Part shown: piece after piece, positions 43,144 through 51,469 of the stretch
Layout of the letters: each line of letters opens with the position of its first letter
Position numbering within the stretch: the first letter of the stretch is position 1
NCBI GenBank assembly: GCA_001898835.1
Contig: MKVM01000005.1
Location: 992,001 to 1,056,000 of the forward strand
Length of the DNA: 64,000 nt
Source of the DNA: Micrococcales bacterium 72-143
GTDB lineage: Bacteria > Actinomycetota > Actinomycetes > Actinomycetales > Microbacteriaceae
Reading direction: 5' to 3'
Notes under the pieces: model-generated
Database searches by the model: none
What the model saw: the letters and a program-made list of their open reading frames with translations, nothing else
Told to the model about the DNA's origin: nothing
Program-made: the position numbers and the translations under genes

Positions 43144-43755
43144 CTACTGATCCAGTGACGGGAGGTACTCGGTCAGTACCAGCTCCCGCTTCCAGCACCC
43201 GGGGCAATCGCCGCACGGTTCATTTGCCCGGTGGCAGGAGACCGTCCACCCGATGAGGGAGCGGTCGGCCCCGACCTCGCGCAACAGCTCCACCGTCGAC
43301 AGATGGATGGCGGGTGCGATGACACCCACTCCTCCTTCCTGCATCTTCATGACCGCGTCCAACTGCACGTAGAACGGCAAGGACCCGTCGACGTGACGGT
43401 CGCCGTCGCCTCGAACGGAAGCGAGCGCCACCGCAGTCAGGCCATGACGAAGCGCAACAGCGGCGCCCGCAGTTGCGAGGAACTGGTTGCGGAACGGCCA
43501 CCACTCTGGGCTGGGCGCATTCGGAAGAGGTGTGTCGTTGTGCATGAGTCCGCCGCCGAGCTCGCCCAACGGAAGCTGAATGGCGGTGAACGGCAAGGCA
43601 AGGTGTGCGGCCACCGCACGCGCAGCGCGAGACTCCGCTTCCCGGGGCGTCTGACCGTAGTCGACGAAGACAGTGAGGGCGGGACGGATCATCATCGCGA
43701 GCGCCGCGGAATCGAGGCCCCCAGACAGCAACAGCACCGTTCCCCCAGCACTCAT
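43144..43755 (-). CDS. queC: 7-cyano-7-deazaguanine (preQ0) synthase
   Basis: 203 residues. The PP-loop ATPase motif SGGLDS is at 11-16, and FVDYGQ follows. The zinc site is C-x6-C-x2-C-x2-C with Cys174, 181, 184 and 187 (SCHRANEPCGDCPGC). It converts 7-carboxy-7-deazaguanine to preQ0 with ATP and ammonia. QueC relatives (Cap9, QatC) also occur in antiphage systems. The ATG overlaps the kinase/NDT stop. Confidence 0.92.
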   Translation of the reverse strand: MSAGGTVLLLSGGLDSAALAMMIRPALTVFVDYGQTPREAESRAARAVAAHLALPFTAIQLPLGELGGGLMHNDTPLPNAPSPEWWPFRNQFLATAGAAVALRHGLTAVALASVRGDGDRHVDGSLPFYVQLDAVMKMQEGGVGVIAPAIHLSTVELLREVGADRSLIGWTVSCHRANEPCGDCPGCWKRELVLTEYLPSLDQ

Positions 43756-44945
43756 GCGCTCGCTCCGGGGTGGACTCCGGGGGCAAGGGGCAGACCCTGA
43801 CCGGCCCAGATGGCGCGGTAGATGCCGGAGGCGAGGTCGGTATGCACTTCGGCGCCCATGCCGATGAGCATCTTCGTCTCCTTGGTGTGTACCTCGGAGG
43901 CGAAGCACACGATGGGAATGTTCTCGCGGGCTGCCCAGCCCGTCTCATAGAGGGTTCCTGGGTCGAACCCGTCGAGGAGCGCGAAGACGACGTCGCAGTC
44001 GTCGAGCGCGTCCAAATCCCGCTGGGCGACCTCGATATCGCCGGGACCTACATCGTGGATGGGGCTGAAGACGCGCGCGCCGAGGCCGCTGAGAACCTCC
44101 CGGACCCGCTCGACCAGCCAACGTTCCGGGAGGGTGAAGAACGGTCCGGCGAGGTACACCTTCGGTGAGTAGCCGGGCTGGAGGCGCATCGAAGGATACG
44201 TCGACGGCCCAGCTGAGCTCGCCACCGCACTACTTGCTGTGGCAGCCGCGTCCTCAGCGGACACCCCCGCGAACCACTCGCGCGCGAAAACGCTGGAGAA
44301 CACATCCCCGGACCCGAGCGTACGGACGCGCAGTGTCGGCGTTGCGTGAAACCAGGCGATGGAACTTTCGTCTGCGGCGACGTATCCGAGCGCGCCACAC
44401 TTAATCACGACCGCTTCAACATTCGGCAACTCCAGCAGCGCCCTCGCCGCGTCCACCGGCGAGTCGTGCCCTGTCATCCGGCGCGCTTCGCCTCGGTTCG
44501 CGCAGATCGCGACTCGCTCGGCATCGATGTCGTCGAGGATGTCTCTGGACGCCGTCTGTGGTGCCTGAGGGTCGATAACGACCCGGCGCGCTGTGATGGG
44601 GTAGCCGTCGGGCAACTCGGCGAGTCCGAACGCGAGCACATCCTTACCTGGGAACGTGCAGTCCAGCACGGGACGCTCTCCGTCGCCGAGGCCCACGACT
44701 TGAGGCCGCAAGGACGCGTCCAAGTATCGGAACTCGACCGGTCGGTCGCGCATCCTGGCCGTCACGGATGTTCCGCTGGCGACCGCCGCTCGGACGTCGT
44801 TTACCTCTTCTGGGGATGCCACGGTGAGAAGCACTTCGGCGACACCGCCGAGCGTTATCGCCGCTCGCAGTCCGCTCCCGACGAACTGCGAGCTGAGTTC
44901 GGGGTAAAGGACAGTTTCGGTGTAGCTGCCGCCGACGACAATCAC
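43752..44945 (-). CDS. PfkB-like kinase fused to a nucleoside 2-deoxyribosyltransferase
   Basis: 397 residues from GTG. The N-terminal 1-250 is a PfkB/ribokinase-like domain (VVIDPQAPQ, ICANRGEA, VVIKCGALGYVA, LGSGD with catalytic-base Asp214). The C-terminal 260-360 is a nucleoside 2-deoxyribosyltransferase (KVYLAGPFF 262-270, DDCDVVFALLDGFDPGTLYETGWA with nucleophile Glu334). Together they could attach a base to deoxyribose and phosphorylate the nucleoside. It overlaps both neighbours, so it is an integral part of the que operon. Confidence 0.82.
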   Translation of the reverse strand: MIVVGGSYTETVLYPELSSQFVGSGLRAAITLGGVAEVLLTVASPEEVNDVRAAVASGTSVTARMRDRPVEFRYLDASLRPQVVGLGDGERPVLDCTFPGKDVLAFGLAELPDGYPITARRVVIDPQAPQTASRDILDDIDAERVAICANRGEARRMTGHDSPVDAARALLELPNVEAVVIKCGALGYVAADESSIAWFHATPTLRVRTLGSGDVFSSVFAREWFAGVSAEDAAATASSAVASSAGPSTYPSMRLQPGYSPKVYLAGPFFTLPERWLVERVREVLSGLGARVFSPIHDVGPGDIEVAQRDLDALDDCDVVFALLDGFDPGTLYETGWAARENIPIVCFASEVHTKETKMLIGMGAEVHTDLASGIYRAIWAGQGLPLAPGVHPGASA

Positions 44946-45262
44946 GGAACCGGCTCAACACGAACGCGGATGTCGCCGCCGATCGCGCTAAGCACTTCGG
45001 CGCGGAAGAGCACGCCCTGGTTCAGGCAGCGCACCAGAGCGGGAAGGGGGTGCAGCGAACCGACCCTCATTCCGCCCCCAAGAAGTGACACCGTCACCGG
45101 AGGGCCAGCGTTGACGACCACGTCGAGAAAGACTCCGACGACAAAGGTGTAGCTCGGATCCGGTGATGCGACCGAGTCGCTGAGGCGAAGTGCCGAACAG
45201 TCGTCGGACTCCGGCCCGCCCGTGAACATGCCACCGCCCGAAGGCCCGTTGTTACCACTCAT
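44942..45262 (-). CDS. Small Gly-rich protein of the deazaguanine operon (106 aa)
   Basis: Starts MSGNNGPSGGGMFTGG, then a compact beta-rich domain (YTFVVGVFLDVVVNAG, VTVSLLGGGMRVGSL, HPLPALVRCLNQGVLFRAEVLS). The second half faintly resembles a HIRAN-like fold, but I would not assign it. AGGGAG lies 6 nt before the ATG, and the stop overlaps the GTG of the kinase/NDT gene (GTGA). A flexible Gly-rich N-terminus makes it a possible modification target or carrier. Confidence 0.6.
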   Translation of the reverse strand: MSGNNGPSGGGMFTGGPESDDCSALRLSDSVASPDPSYTFVVGVFLDVVVNAGPPVTVSLLGGGMRVGSLHPLPALVRCLNQGVLFRAEVLSAIGGDIRVRVEPVP

Positions 45263-45356
45263 CTGGCACTCCCTCTCGAGTTACTCCGTACCGTATCGGC
45301 AAAGCGGGGCGCTGTGAGTGTGTTTCAGACGGGCATGACCAGCTTGTTAGTCGCGC

Positions 45357-46085
45357 CTAGAAAGGATGGCGTGCGCGGGCCGCCTCTTCCGCCCAGATCG
45401 TGGCGTCCAGGTCGGCGGGGCGAACCTCTTCGACAGCGGCCCACGCGACGAAGAGCGCTTCCAATTGGCGGTAAGCCGTGCTTATGCGGGCGTCCTCGGG
45501 GAAAACTGTTGCGCGGGCGCCTGCCCGAAGCACATGAACGTCGAGTATCGCGACGGGAGCGTCGGGCCACCGGTTCCTCACGATCCAACTAGCAGTCTTC
45601 GGCCCAATGCCCGGAGCGCTCGTCAACCACTCGCGCGCTTCGAGTGGATCGGTGGGTGCGGGTGACGCGTGGAGGTGGCGGAGCGCCCCAGCGAGCCGGC
45701 GAGCGCGCTGATGGGGAAAGCGGTACCGTCGCGTGGCGTTCCCGACGCGCACCGGCTCGAGCAGCACAGCCTCGATTGCCGACTCCGCTGGCGTTGGGTC
45801 ACCCAGAAGAACCTGCTGGTGGACTGCGGTGTACGCCGCGAGAGCTAGCTCATACGGCATCCCGAAGCCGCCGAGCATACACAGAGCGACCTCGTCGTGC
45901 AGCGAGTCGGTGAGTCGATGCCGGTTCGGATCAGCTACGCGCGCGGCCCGTCGAGTCGCCTCCAGCCAATACGCGGCTGTGCCATGCTCCCAGGACTCAC
46001 CCCAACTGACATCGCGGGATCCCCACTGCGCAGTGTTCAGCGTGACCACACGCGAAACCGTAGCGGGATTCTGCATCAGGGTCAT
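45357..46085 (-). CDS. OGG-like HhH-GPD DNA glycosylase
   Basis: 242 residues. The helix-hairpin-helix APGIGPKTASWIVRN carries Lys163 and the ILDVHV block carries Asp182. The 19-residue Lys-Asp spacing equals that of 8-oxoguanine glycosylase OGG1, so it should be a bifunctional glycosylase/lyase. OGG-like proteins with QueC-like proteins are known accessories of type IV CBASS. It overlaps the HTH gene (ATGA) and precedes the deazaguanine operon by 94 bp. Confidence 0.85.
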   Translation of the reverse strand: MTLMQNPATVSRVVTLNTAQWGSRDVSWGESWEHGTAAYWLEATRRAARVADPNRHRLTDSLHDEVALCMLGGFGMPYELALAAYTAVHQQVLLGDPTPAESAIEAVLLEPVRVGNATRRYRFPHQRARRLAGALRHLHASPAPTDPLEAREWLTSAPGIGPKTASWIVRNRWPDAPVAILDVHVLRAGARATVFPEDARISTAYRQLEALFVAWAAVEEVRPADLDATIWAEEAARARHPF

Positions 46086-46339
46086 CGGGTATCCCTCGGG
46101 AAGCTGACAAACAGGGTGTCCATGGAGATGTTGAGACTCCGTGACAGTCGGCCGACTGTCACGAATGAGGTAGCCGGGGAGGTCCCGTTCTCCAGTCGCC
46201 TGACGTTCGCGGTGGAGACACCGGCCTCTCGAGCGAGCTGCTCCTGTGACCAGTCCCGCTCTATGCGTTGCGACTTGATCTCGGCGGCCAACGACTGAGC
46301 GAACACCAAGTCCGCGGCTGACGACGGTGGACGAGCCAT
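46082..46339 (-). CDS. XRE/Cro-type helix-turn-helix regulator
   Basis: 85 residues, almost entirely one HTH_3 domain (LAAEIKSQRIERDWSQEQLAREAGVSTANVRRLENG). It starts at the edge of a perfect 22-bp palindrome located in the divergent promoter towards the Mrr-like nuclease gene, which is probably its operator. It is cotranscribed with the glycosylase, so it most likely controls the entire island cassette, as C proteins do in restriction-modification loci. Confidence 0.9.
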   Translation of the reverse strand: MARPPSSAADLVFAQSLAAEIKSQRIERDWSQEQLAREAGVSTANVRRLENGTSPATSFVTVGRLSRSLNISMDTLFVSFPRDTR

Positions 46340-46343
46340 GGAT

Positions 46344-46365
46344 ATTAGAATAGCGCTATTCTAAT
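46344..46365. promoter_or_regulatory. Perfect 22-bp palindrome between HTH and nuclease genes
   Basis: Half-site ATTAGAATAGC followed directly by its complement, between divergent starts at 46339 and 46398. It is AT-rich in a GC-rich context, as expected of an XRE operator overlapping back-to-back promoters. Confidence 0.8.
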
Positions 46366-46397
46366 GACCATTTTGGAGATGAGTCCGCGACGGTCGT

Positions 46398-47480
46398 ATG
46401 AAAGCCCACCATCCGGATGCCGCATTATGGGTGACACCTACTCATTACGGAGAGAAAGGCGCGGCGACAGTGGAGCCTTGGCGTCAGTATCAGCACGATG
46501 TCGCCGACTTCTACCGCTCTCTCGGCATGGACGCAGAGGTGGACGTCAGGGCACTCGCTGGTGCACGAGCGACGCACGACATCGATGTGCTGGTGAAGTC
46601 GAAGGTCGGTGGGCAGACCATCACCTGGGTCGTCGAATGCAAGCAATGGAAGCGCCCTGTGCCGAAGGAGCGTGTCCTCGCGCTCCAGGCGATCGTCTCC
46701 GATCTCGGAGCGGACCGAGGGATCCTGATGGCAGAGTCTGGCTTTCAGGCGGGCGCCTACCGCGCGGCAGTCAGCTCGAACACGACCCTCACCTCACTGA
46801 GCGACCTGAGAGAGAACACCCAGGACGAACGAGATGCGGCCGAGCTGGGCATGATCTCCTTGCGCACCGCCCAGATCAGTCAGAGAGTCCGTTCACTGTG
46901 GCCATGGGCGAGTCCGCTTGTCTCGCGTGGGGCGTACACCCACGAAGAATTGCTCGAAGTGGCCGCGACATCGCTTGAGCTCACAACCTTCATCGTTCCC
47001 GCATTGCACACGGGGACGGACGTCCGCCGATACAGCATTCTCGAGCCTCACATGTCGGATGCCGGCCCATTGGCGGCAACGGCCCGCCTTCTCGATGAGG
47101 TTGAGGTCGGGTTGGCCGGACTCGAGGCTAAGAGGACCGCCCACATCGCTGCAACCTCAAGTCGGATTGAGCGGCTCCAGTCAAACGCGATGACTTGCGT
47201 GGAGCTCGGCGCAGGCAAGACAGACGACCCCGCCGCGGCCTCAATGGTTCACGCAATGAGGGAAGTCCGCGGGGCGGCAGACCTCGTGATTGCCTCGACT
47301 CCCAAAGACGTCGCGAACGCGCTGCGCGACATCATGGTGTACCTGCTCGACGGTGTCTATCTGCTACCAGAGAGGGGCGCTGACGAACACGAATGGGAGC
47401 GAGCGAAGGATCAAGTGAATGCCCTTATCGCTCGTGGTCAAGTGATGCTCGCATCCGTTGTGAAGTCGTACGACCTCTAA
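46398..47480 (+). CDS. Mrr-like restriction-endonuclease-fold protein
   Basis: 360 residues. The N-terminal Mrr_cat-type nuclease domain (about 25-135) has the D-(x)n-ExK core: Asp63 in HDIDVLV, Glu80 and Lys82 in VVECKQW, and Gln97 in LQAI. The rest (about 140-360) is helical with no recognised domain and may sense DNA state or partner proteins. It is divergent from the HTH/OGG/que genes over a shared palindrome, so it is a likely effector of that system. Confidence 0.82.
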   Translation: MKAHHPDAALWVTPTHYGEKGAATVEPWRQYQHDVADFYRSLGMDAEVDVRALAGARATHDIDVLVKSKVGGQTITWVVECKQWKRPVPKERVLALQAIVSDLGADRGILMAESGFQAGAYRAAVSSNTTLTSLSDLRENTQDERDAAELGMISLRTAQISQRVRSLWPWASPLVSRGAYTHEELLEVAATSLELTTFIVPALHTGTDVRRYSILEPHMSDAGPLAATARLLDEVEVGLAGLEAKRTAHIAATSSRIERLQSNAMTCVELGAGKTDDPAAASMVHAMREVRGAADLVIASTPKDVANALRDIMVYLLDGVYLLPERGADEHEWERAKDQVNALIARGQVMLASVVKSYDL

Positions 47481-47768
47481 CGGCGGCTGCAGCGCCTCAC
47501 CTTGCCAGGCCTAGAGCGAAGGCCAAAATCACCGCTTGGCCAACTGTCCACGGCACGCTGAAGAGTGGCCGGCGTCGGGTTACTCTCCACCTGCCCGCGA
47601 CCAAGCGAGTTGGTGCATGCAGCGCCAGCTGAAGGCCCCTCTGCGGGGGCGCTCCCAACCGGATCGGTCTGAGGGTGCCATCGAGACCAAGACTCGACAC
47701 CGATTCGAAGATCTTGCTGAACGCTCACTCACCACCCCCATCGCGCACCCCCCGCACGCGGATCGTAT
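47481..47768. other. Non-coding stretch (288 bp)
   Basis: No convincing gene, hairpin or promoter. The short frames here have shadow-like composition. It separates the nuclease gene from the HEPN gene transcribed towards it. Confidence 0.6.
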
Positions 47769-48341
47769 TCAGGAGTGCGGCCATTGCCCGAGGTACGCGT
47801 CCAGGCACGTATCGAGTACCAGCAAGCGGCCTGGCTGAACCTCATCGACAGTGACGGCCACGTGGCTATCGAACGAGCCCATATCGATTTCCATCTGTGT
47901 CCAGAAACGCGCGATGTCACGCAAGATGGCGAGGGCATCCATGAGCAGGAGGACGTCGACGTCGCGGTCCGCGTCGATAATGAAACGGACGAGCTCATGG
48001 GCTAGTTCGTGGCGATGTCCATAGATCTCGTCTAGCCGCTCAATCTGCTCACTGGTCATAGCCCCGGCCTCTTCCAGCCAGAGGAGTGAGGCGCGGAACT
48101 CGTTCTTCGGCGCAAGCGCGAGCACCTCGGCGCGATAGCTCTCATCGCCCCACAGCCACTGACCCTTCTCAAGGGAGCTCTGCCCGTAGCAGCCTTTCAG
48201 GTCGTCGAGAACGGACGACTTGATCATTTCGTGGACGAGTTGGTAGAGCCCGGCGAATGCGAGGGTCGAACGGATTGCGTCCGGCTCGAGCTTCGCTCTT
48301 AGCCGGGCACTCCATCCTTCAGGGTCATCGTCGTAGCTCAC
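47769..48341 (-). CDS. HEPN-like protein
   Basis: 190 mainly helical residues. The motif GHRHELAHEL provides Arg110-x4-His115, the R-x4-6-H catalytic pattern of HEPN ribonucleases. The surrounding helices (LLWLEEAGAMTSEQIERLDEIYGHRHELAHELVRFI) fit a HEPN/MAE_28990-like fold. No nucleotidyltransferase (MNT) partner is adjacent, so it is not a standard HEPN-MNT pair. A defence or toxin role is inferred from motif and island context. Confidence 0.6.
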   Translation of the reverse strand: MSYDDDPEGWSARLRAKLEPDAIRSTLAFAGLYQLVHEMIKSSVLDDLKGCYGQSSLEKGQWLWGDESYRAEVLALAPKNEFRASLLWLEEAGAMTSEQIERLDEIYGHRHELAHELVRFIIDADRDVDVLLLMDALAILRDIARFWTQMEIDMGSFDSHVAVTVDEVQPGRLLVLDTCLDAYLGQWPHS

Positions 48342-48587
48342 GGCGCCAGGATCTCACTTGAGCTCTGCTCAGTGACACTTCAGTTCGCCCCGCCGCGCCT
48401 TTGCGACGTCGCTGGGCTTCGAGAACTCATCGCTCCTGCTTGATGGGCGTATGGCTCGCAACCGGTCTCCCTCCTGAATGCATCGAGTCTCGGTACGCCG
48501 TGGCCCCCGCCGCGGGCAAGGCGCGTACGGGATCCAGCCGGGCCAGAGACCCGTAGACGGCCCACCTGATCCTCGGCGTTGGAGGCG

Positions 48588-49094
48588 CTACTCCGACACG
48601 AACTCTTGCCGGAATCGGCCTGCGCCGAGTGCGCGTTGGATGTGTTCGAAGTCGTGGTCGGCGGTGAGGATGGTCAGGTCGTTCGTGATCGCGTAGGCGG
48701 CGATCAGCACGTCGGTGTTTCCCGCGCCGCGCATCAGCCCGTTATCCCAGAGCGCTTGCTGGATGTCGAGGACCTCGCTCTGGTTGGGCGTGTTCACCGC
48801 CGGCGTGTACAGCTCCATGTCGCGGCGAAACTCGGCGTACTCTGCGGGATTCCTCGCCGACCAGCAATACTCGAGCACCTGGGGCGGGCACGTGTAGATC
48901 GGGTAGGTGTTGGTGATCTCCTCGAAGCGGCGACGAATGTTCGCGCTGCGTGCCAGCTTCTGGAGGACGCTGTTGTCAATGAGGTACCCGCGCCGCTCGA
49001 CTGGTGACGCCGGCGAGCGTGTGCGGCGCTGCGCAGGCGACGCGTTCGACACGAATCTGCCCGCCTTCGCCGATCGCGGGTTCACCCCTGCCAC
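48588..49094 (-). CDS. PIN-domain toxin (VapC-like)
   Basis: 168 residues from GTG. PIN acidic residues lie in GYLIDNSVLQKL, QVLEYCWSA, GNTDVLIAAYAI and TILTADHDFEHI, the four-acid arrangement of Mg-dependent RNases. The first 36 residues are an unusual basic leader, so a shorter product from GTG 49052 is possible. GTG 49094 overlaps the antitoxin stop (TAGTG), supporting coupling. It would cleave RNA when not neutralised by the adjacent antitoxin. Confidence 0.85.
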   Translation of the reverse strand: MAGVNPRSAKAGRFVSNASPAQRRTRSPASPVERRGYLIDNSVLQKLARSANIRRRFEEITNTYPIYTCPPQVLEYCWSARNPAEYAEFRRDMELYTPAVNTPNQSEVLDIQQALWDNGLMRGAGNTDVLIAAYAITNDLTILTADHDFEHIQRALGAGRFRQEFVSE

Positions 49095-49300
49095 TACGGG
49101 GCGTAGTCGATCTTCGGCGCGTCGATTTGCTCGTCGGTGAACTCGCGTTGCGAGATCCGGTCGAAAGCGAGCCGCTGCCGCTGCATGGTGATCGTGTACT
49201 GCAGCGCCCGCTGCACCGCCTCCTTGTTCGTGGGCGCGTCGAGGAGCTCCTTCGCGTCATGCAGAAGATCCCGGTCGATATCGATAGACGTGACGGCCAT
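49094..49300 (-). CDS. VapB-type antitoxin
   Basis: 68 residues. A short N-terminal ribbon-helix-helix-like part (TSIDIDRDLLHDAKELLDAPTNKEAVQRALQ) matches VapB antitoxins of the DUF2191 type. The acidic tail (EFTDEQIDAPKIDYAP) would block the PIN active site. ATG 49300 follows GAGGGGAG. Upstream is the AT-rich repeat at 49321-49339, the probable autoregulatory operator. Confidence 0.85.
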   Translation of the reverse strand: MAVTSIDIDRDLLHDAKELLDAPTNKEAVQRALQYTITMQRQRLAFDRISQREFTDEQIDAPKIDYAP

Positions 49301-49320
49301 CGCACTCCCCTCCAACGGTC

Positions 49321-49339
49321 TATATACAACCACTATATA
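49321..49339. promoter_or_regulatory. AT-rich repeat in the vapBC promoter
   Basis: TATATA-N7-TATATA immediately upstream of the antitoxin, likely covering the -10 region and a VapB operator. The neighbouring copies of CTATATA can also be read as direct repeats. Confidence 0.45.
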
Positions 49340-49566
49340 ACGTAGAGCCGGTCTCGGCCATTGTGTTGTCGCCCGCGATGACGGGGCTCGATGCAGCCAG
49401 CAAATCTGAGCGCACCTGTCCGATGCGCAGCTGGCCGGTCTGCGCAACATTGCTTCTTCTCGGTCGAGGCGGTGACTCACCGGTCGGCACAATGGGCGCG
49501 TGTGGATGGGCCGACACACCTAGTAGGTGGAGGGCGACGCTTTCGACCCCGTCGCGACCATGATCC

Positions 49567-50645
49567 ATGAGCATCGAGCAACGTCAGACCAAGGATGGCG
49601 CACCCCGGTACGTCGCGCGCGTGAAGCACAGCGGGCGACTGATCGCGTCCAAGACCTTCCGCGACCGAGGGGACGCGCAGAAGTGGGAGCACGAACAGTA
49701 CCGCGCCGTCGAGGCGCCACGCTTAACACAATGGCCCGCACGTCCCCGCTGTTCTCCGAAGTGGCTGAGATGTTCCTCGAACTGCAGCACGGGAACGTCA
49801 CTGCGCACAGCTGGCGCGCCGACCGGGACAACCTCGCGAATGTCCCCGCGTGGTTCGCCGCGCTACCGATCGCAACCATCCGGGAATCGGATGCCCTCGC
49901 CTACCTTTCCGGACAGCTCGCCATCAAAGCGCGCTCAACGGTCGCGCGAGCGCGGACAACGCTCAGCGCGGTGTTCGCCTACGCCGTGCGCGAGGAAATC
50001 GTGAACCACAACCCGGTGCGCAACGTCCCTCTTCCTCCCGAAGCCGCCGACGCCGACACGGAGTCGGTATCGACGTTCTCCGATGCCGAACTAGCTCGCA
50101 CTCTCGCCGCCCAGTACGAGATCCAGCCGCGTCTCGCCTCCGTCACCGAACTCCTGAGCTTGACCGGACTGCACTGGTCAGAACTACGAGCCCTCCGGAT
50201 CGGCGACCTACAGCGGACCCCTTACCCAGCTGTGCGGGTGGCTCGCGCGCACTCAGACGGATACGCGGAGAAGCCACTCGACCGGGCGCGGATCGTGCCA
50301 CTCACTGACCGAGCCCTAGCCATCGCCGTCACGCTCGCCGGCTCCCGCCCTACCGACGAGTACCTTGCGACGACACCCGCCGGCGAGCAGCTACAGGGCA
50401 ACCGGTTCCGAGAGGCAGTCCACTGGCCACAAACCGCCCCTGGCCGCGCCATCCGAGAGTTGCGCCACTTCGTGGCCACACGGTGGCTCGACGCTGGCAT
50501 CCCGATCGAGCAGGTCGCAGAGTGGCTTGGACACGCTCGAGCCAGGACAGCACGACGCATCTACGCACCAGCGTCCTCGCCTTCCCGAGGCTCATCCCGA
50601 CCGGGCGCGATGCAAGACCGGGTCGGGGCTGCGTGCACCGATTAA
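49567..50645 (+). pseudogene. Decayed tyrosine-recombinase integrase
   Basis: Begins MSIEQRQTKDGAPRYVARVK in the same style as the integrase at 52501. The frame is broken near 49710-49735: homology continues in another frame from SPLFSEVAEMFLELQ. A second shift near 50568 scrambles the end after RRIYA. Between the breaks it retains TGLHWSELRALRIGD and WLDAGIPIEQVAEWLGHA. It is a paralogue of the intact integrase and probably comes from an earlier integration event. Confidence 0.85.
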
Positions 50646-51469
50646 CTGGCTAAAGCGGGCCTGAACTGATCGCTTGAGAAGAAGTCGAACGGCTGATCGC
50701 TCTCCGCGTCTAGTCGCGCGAGCACGCGAAGGTGCCATCCTGCTTCCGGAGGGTTGACCCGCTCCACGAAGAGGTGAACGTCACCGTTGGTGAGTGCGTT
50801 CTGCACTGCCTCAAGAAGGAGGTTGGGCACATAACCCAGCGGATGCCCGCCAGCGTCGAGCACGAGCAGTGCGCTATCGGTCCACTCGTTCGCCGGCTCT
50901 GGTTGCAACTGGAGCGGATCCCCCGGGGCAAGCCCGGAAAGGATCTCCTCGAACTGCTCGGACGAATACTTGCCACGCATCTCGTCACCGATCGGCACGG
51001 TCTTCAGCGTCATATGACGGGTACCGTGAACCAGGAAGGAGCACTCCCATCCGTGCTCGCTCACGCGAGGTGCCGGGAAGAGTTGAATGGTGTCACCCTC
51101 GCGCTTCCCTCTCGTGCGAGCGAGCAACTCCCATGGAGAATCCTCATCGTCAGGATCGACAGACAGGCCTTCAACGAAGCGAATGTAGTCGGGGCGGCGG
51201 GGATCCATCACTCGCTGTGCGAAGAACGGAAACAGTTCGTCGGACTCATAGGCCTCGCCGAAATCGTCGAAACCGATCAGCGGCTGGAAGCCATCGACGG
51301 TCCTGGCGCGCTCCAGATACTGAAACCGGTACGCAGAGCCGTCGAATGTGAGCAGTCCGATCTCCTCGACCGCTCGCGTGAGGGGGTGTTGCCAGCACAC
51401 AACGAGGCGGCGCTCATCCGCTCGAACTGCGTCGAGTGGAGCGCCGCGTCGATCAGTCGCGGAAACCAT
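50642..51469 (-). CDS. HipA N-subdomain-like (HipS-like) protein with HIRAN domain
   Basis: 275 residues. The first 120 resemble the N-terminal subdomain of HipA (LLTFDGSAYRFQYLERA..., FQPLIGF, ELFPFFAQRVMDPRRPDY). The C-terminal 100 form a HIRAN-type domain (DPLQLQPEPANEWTDSALLVLDAGGHPLGYVPNLL). HIRAN domains bind DNA ends in repair proteins. Its stop-proximal region overlaps the integrase remnant by 4 nt, and its start overlaps the kinase stop by 17 nt. It probably restrains or targets the kinase. Confidence 0.7.
   Translation of the reverse strand: MVSATDRRGAPLDAVRADERRLVVCWQHPLTRAVEEIGLLTFDGSAYRFQYLERARTVDGFQPLIGFDDFGEAYESDELFPFFAQRVMDPRRPDYIRFVEGLSVDPDDEDSPWELLARTRGKREGDTIQLFPAPRVSEHGWECSFLVHGTRHMTLKTVPIGDEMRGKYSSEQFEEILSGLAPGDPLQLQPEPANEWTDSALLVLDAGGHPLGYVPNLLLEAVQNALTNGDVHLFVERVNPPEAGWHLRVLARLDAESDQPFDFFSSDQFRPALAS

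Noticed and set aside
41391-46339. Type IV CBASS assignment
   Set aside because: QueC and OGG-like genes are there, but no CD-NTase, TGT or CBASS effector can be seen, so the label was not used.
41391-46339. Dpd (7-deazaguanine in DNA) assignment
   Set aside because: No DpdA/TGT-like transglycosylase or other Dpd proteins are visible in the island.
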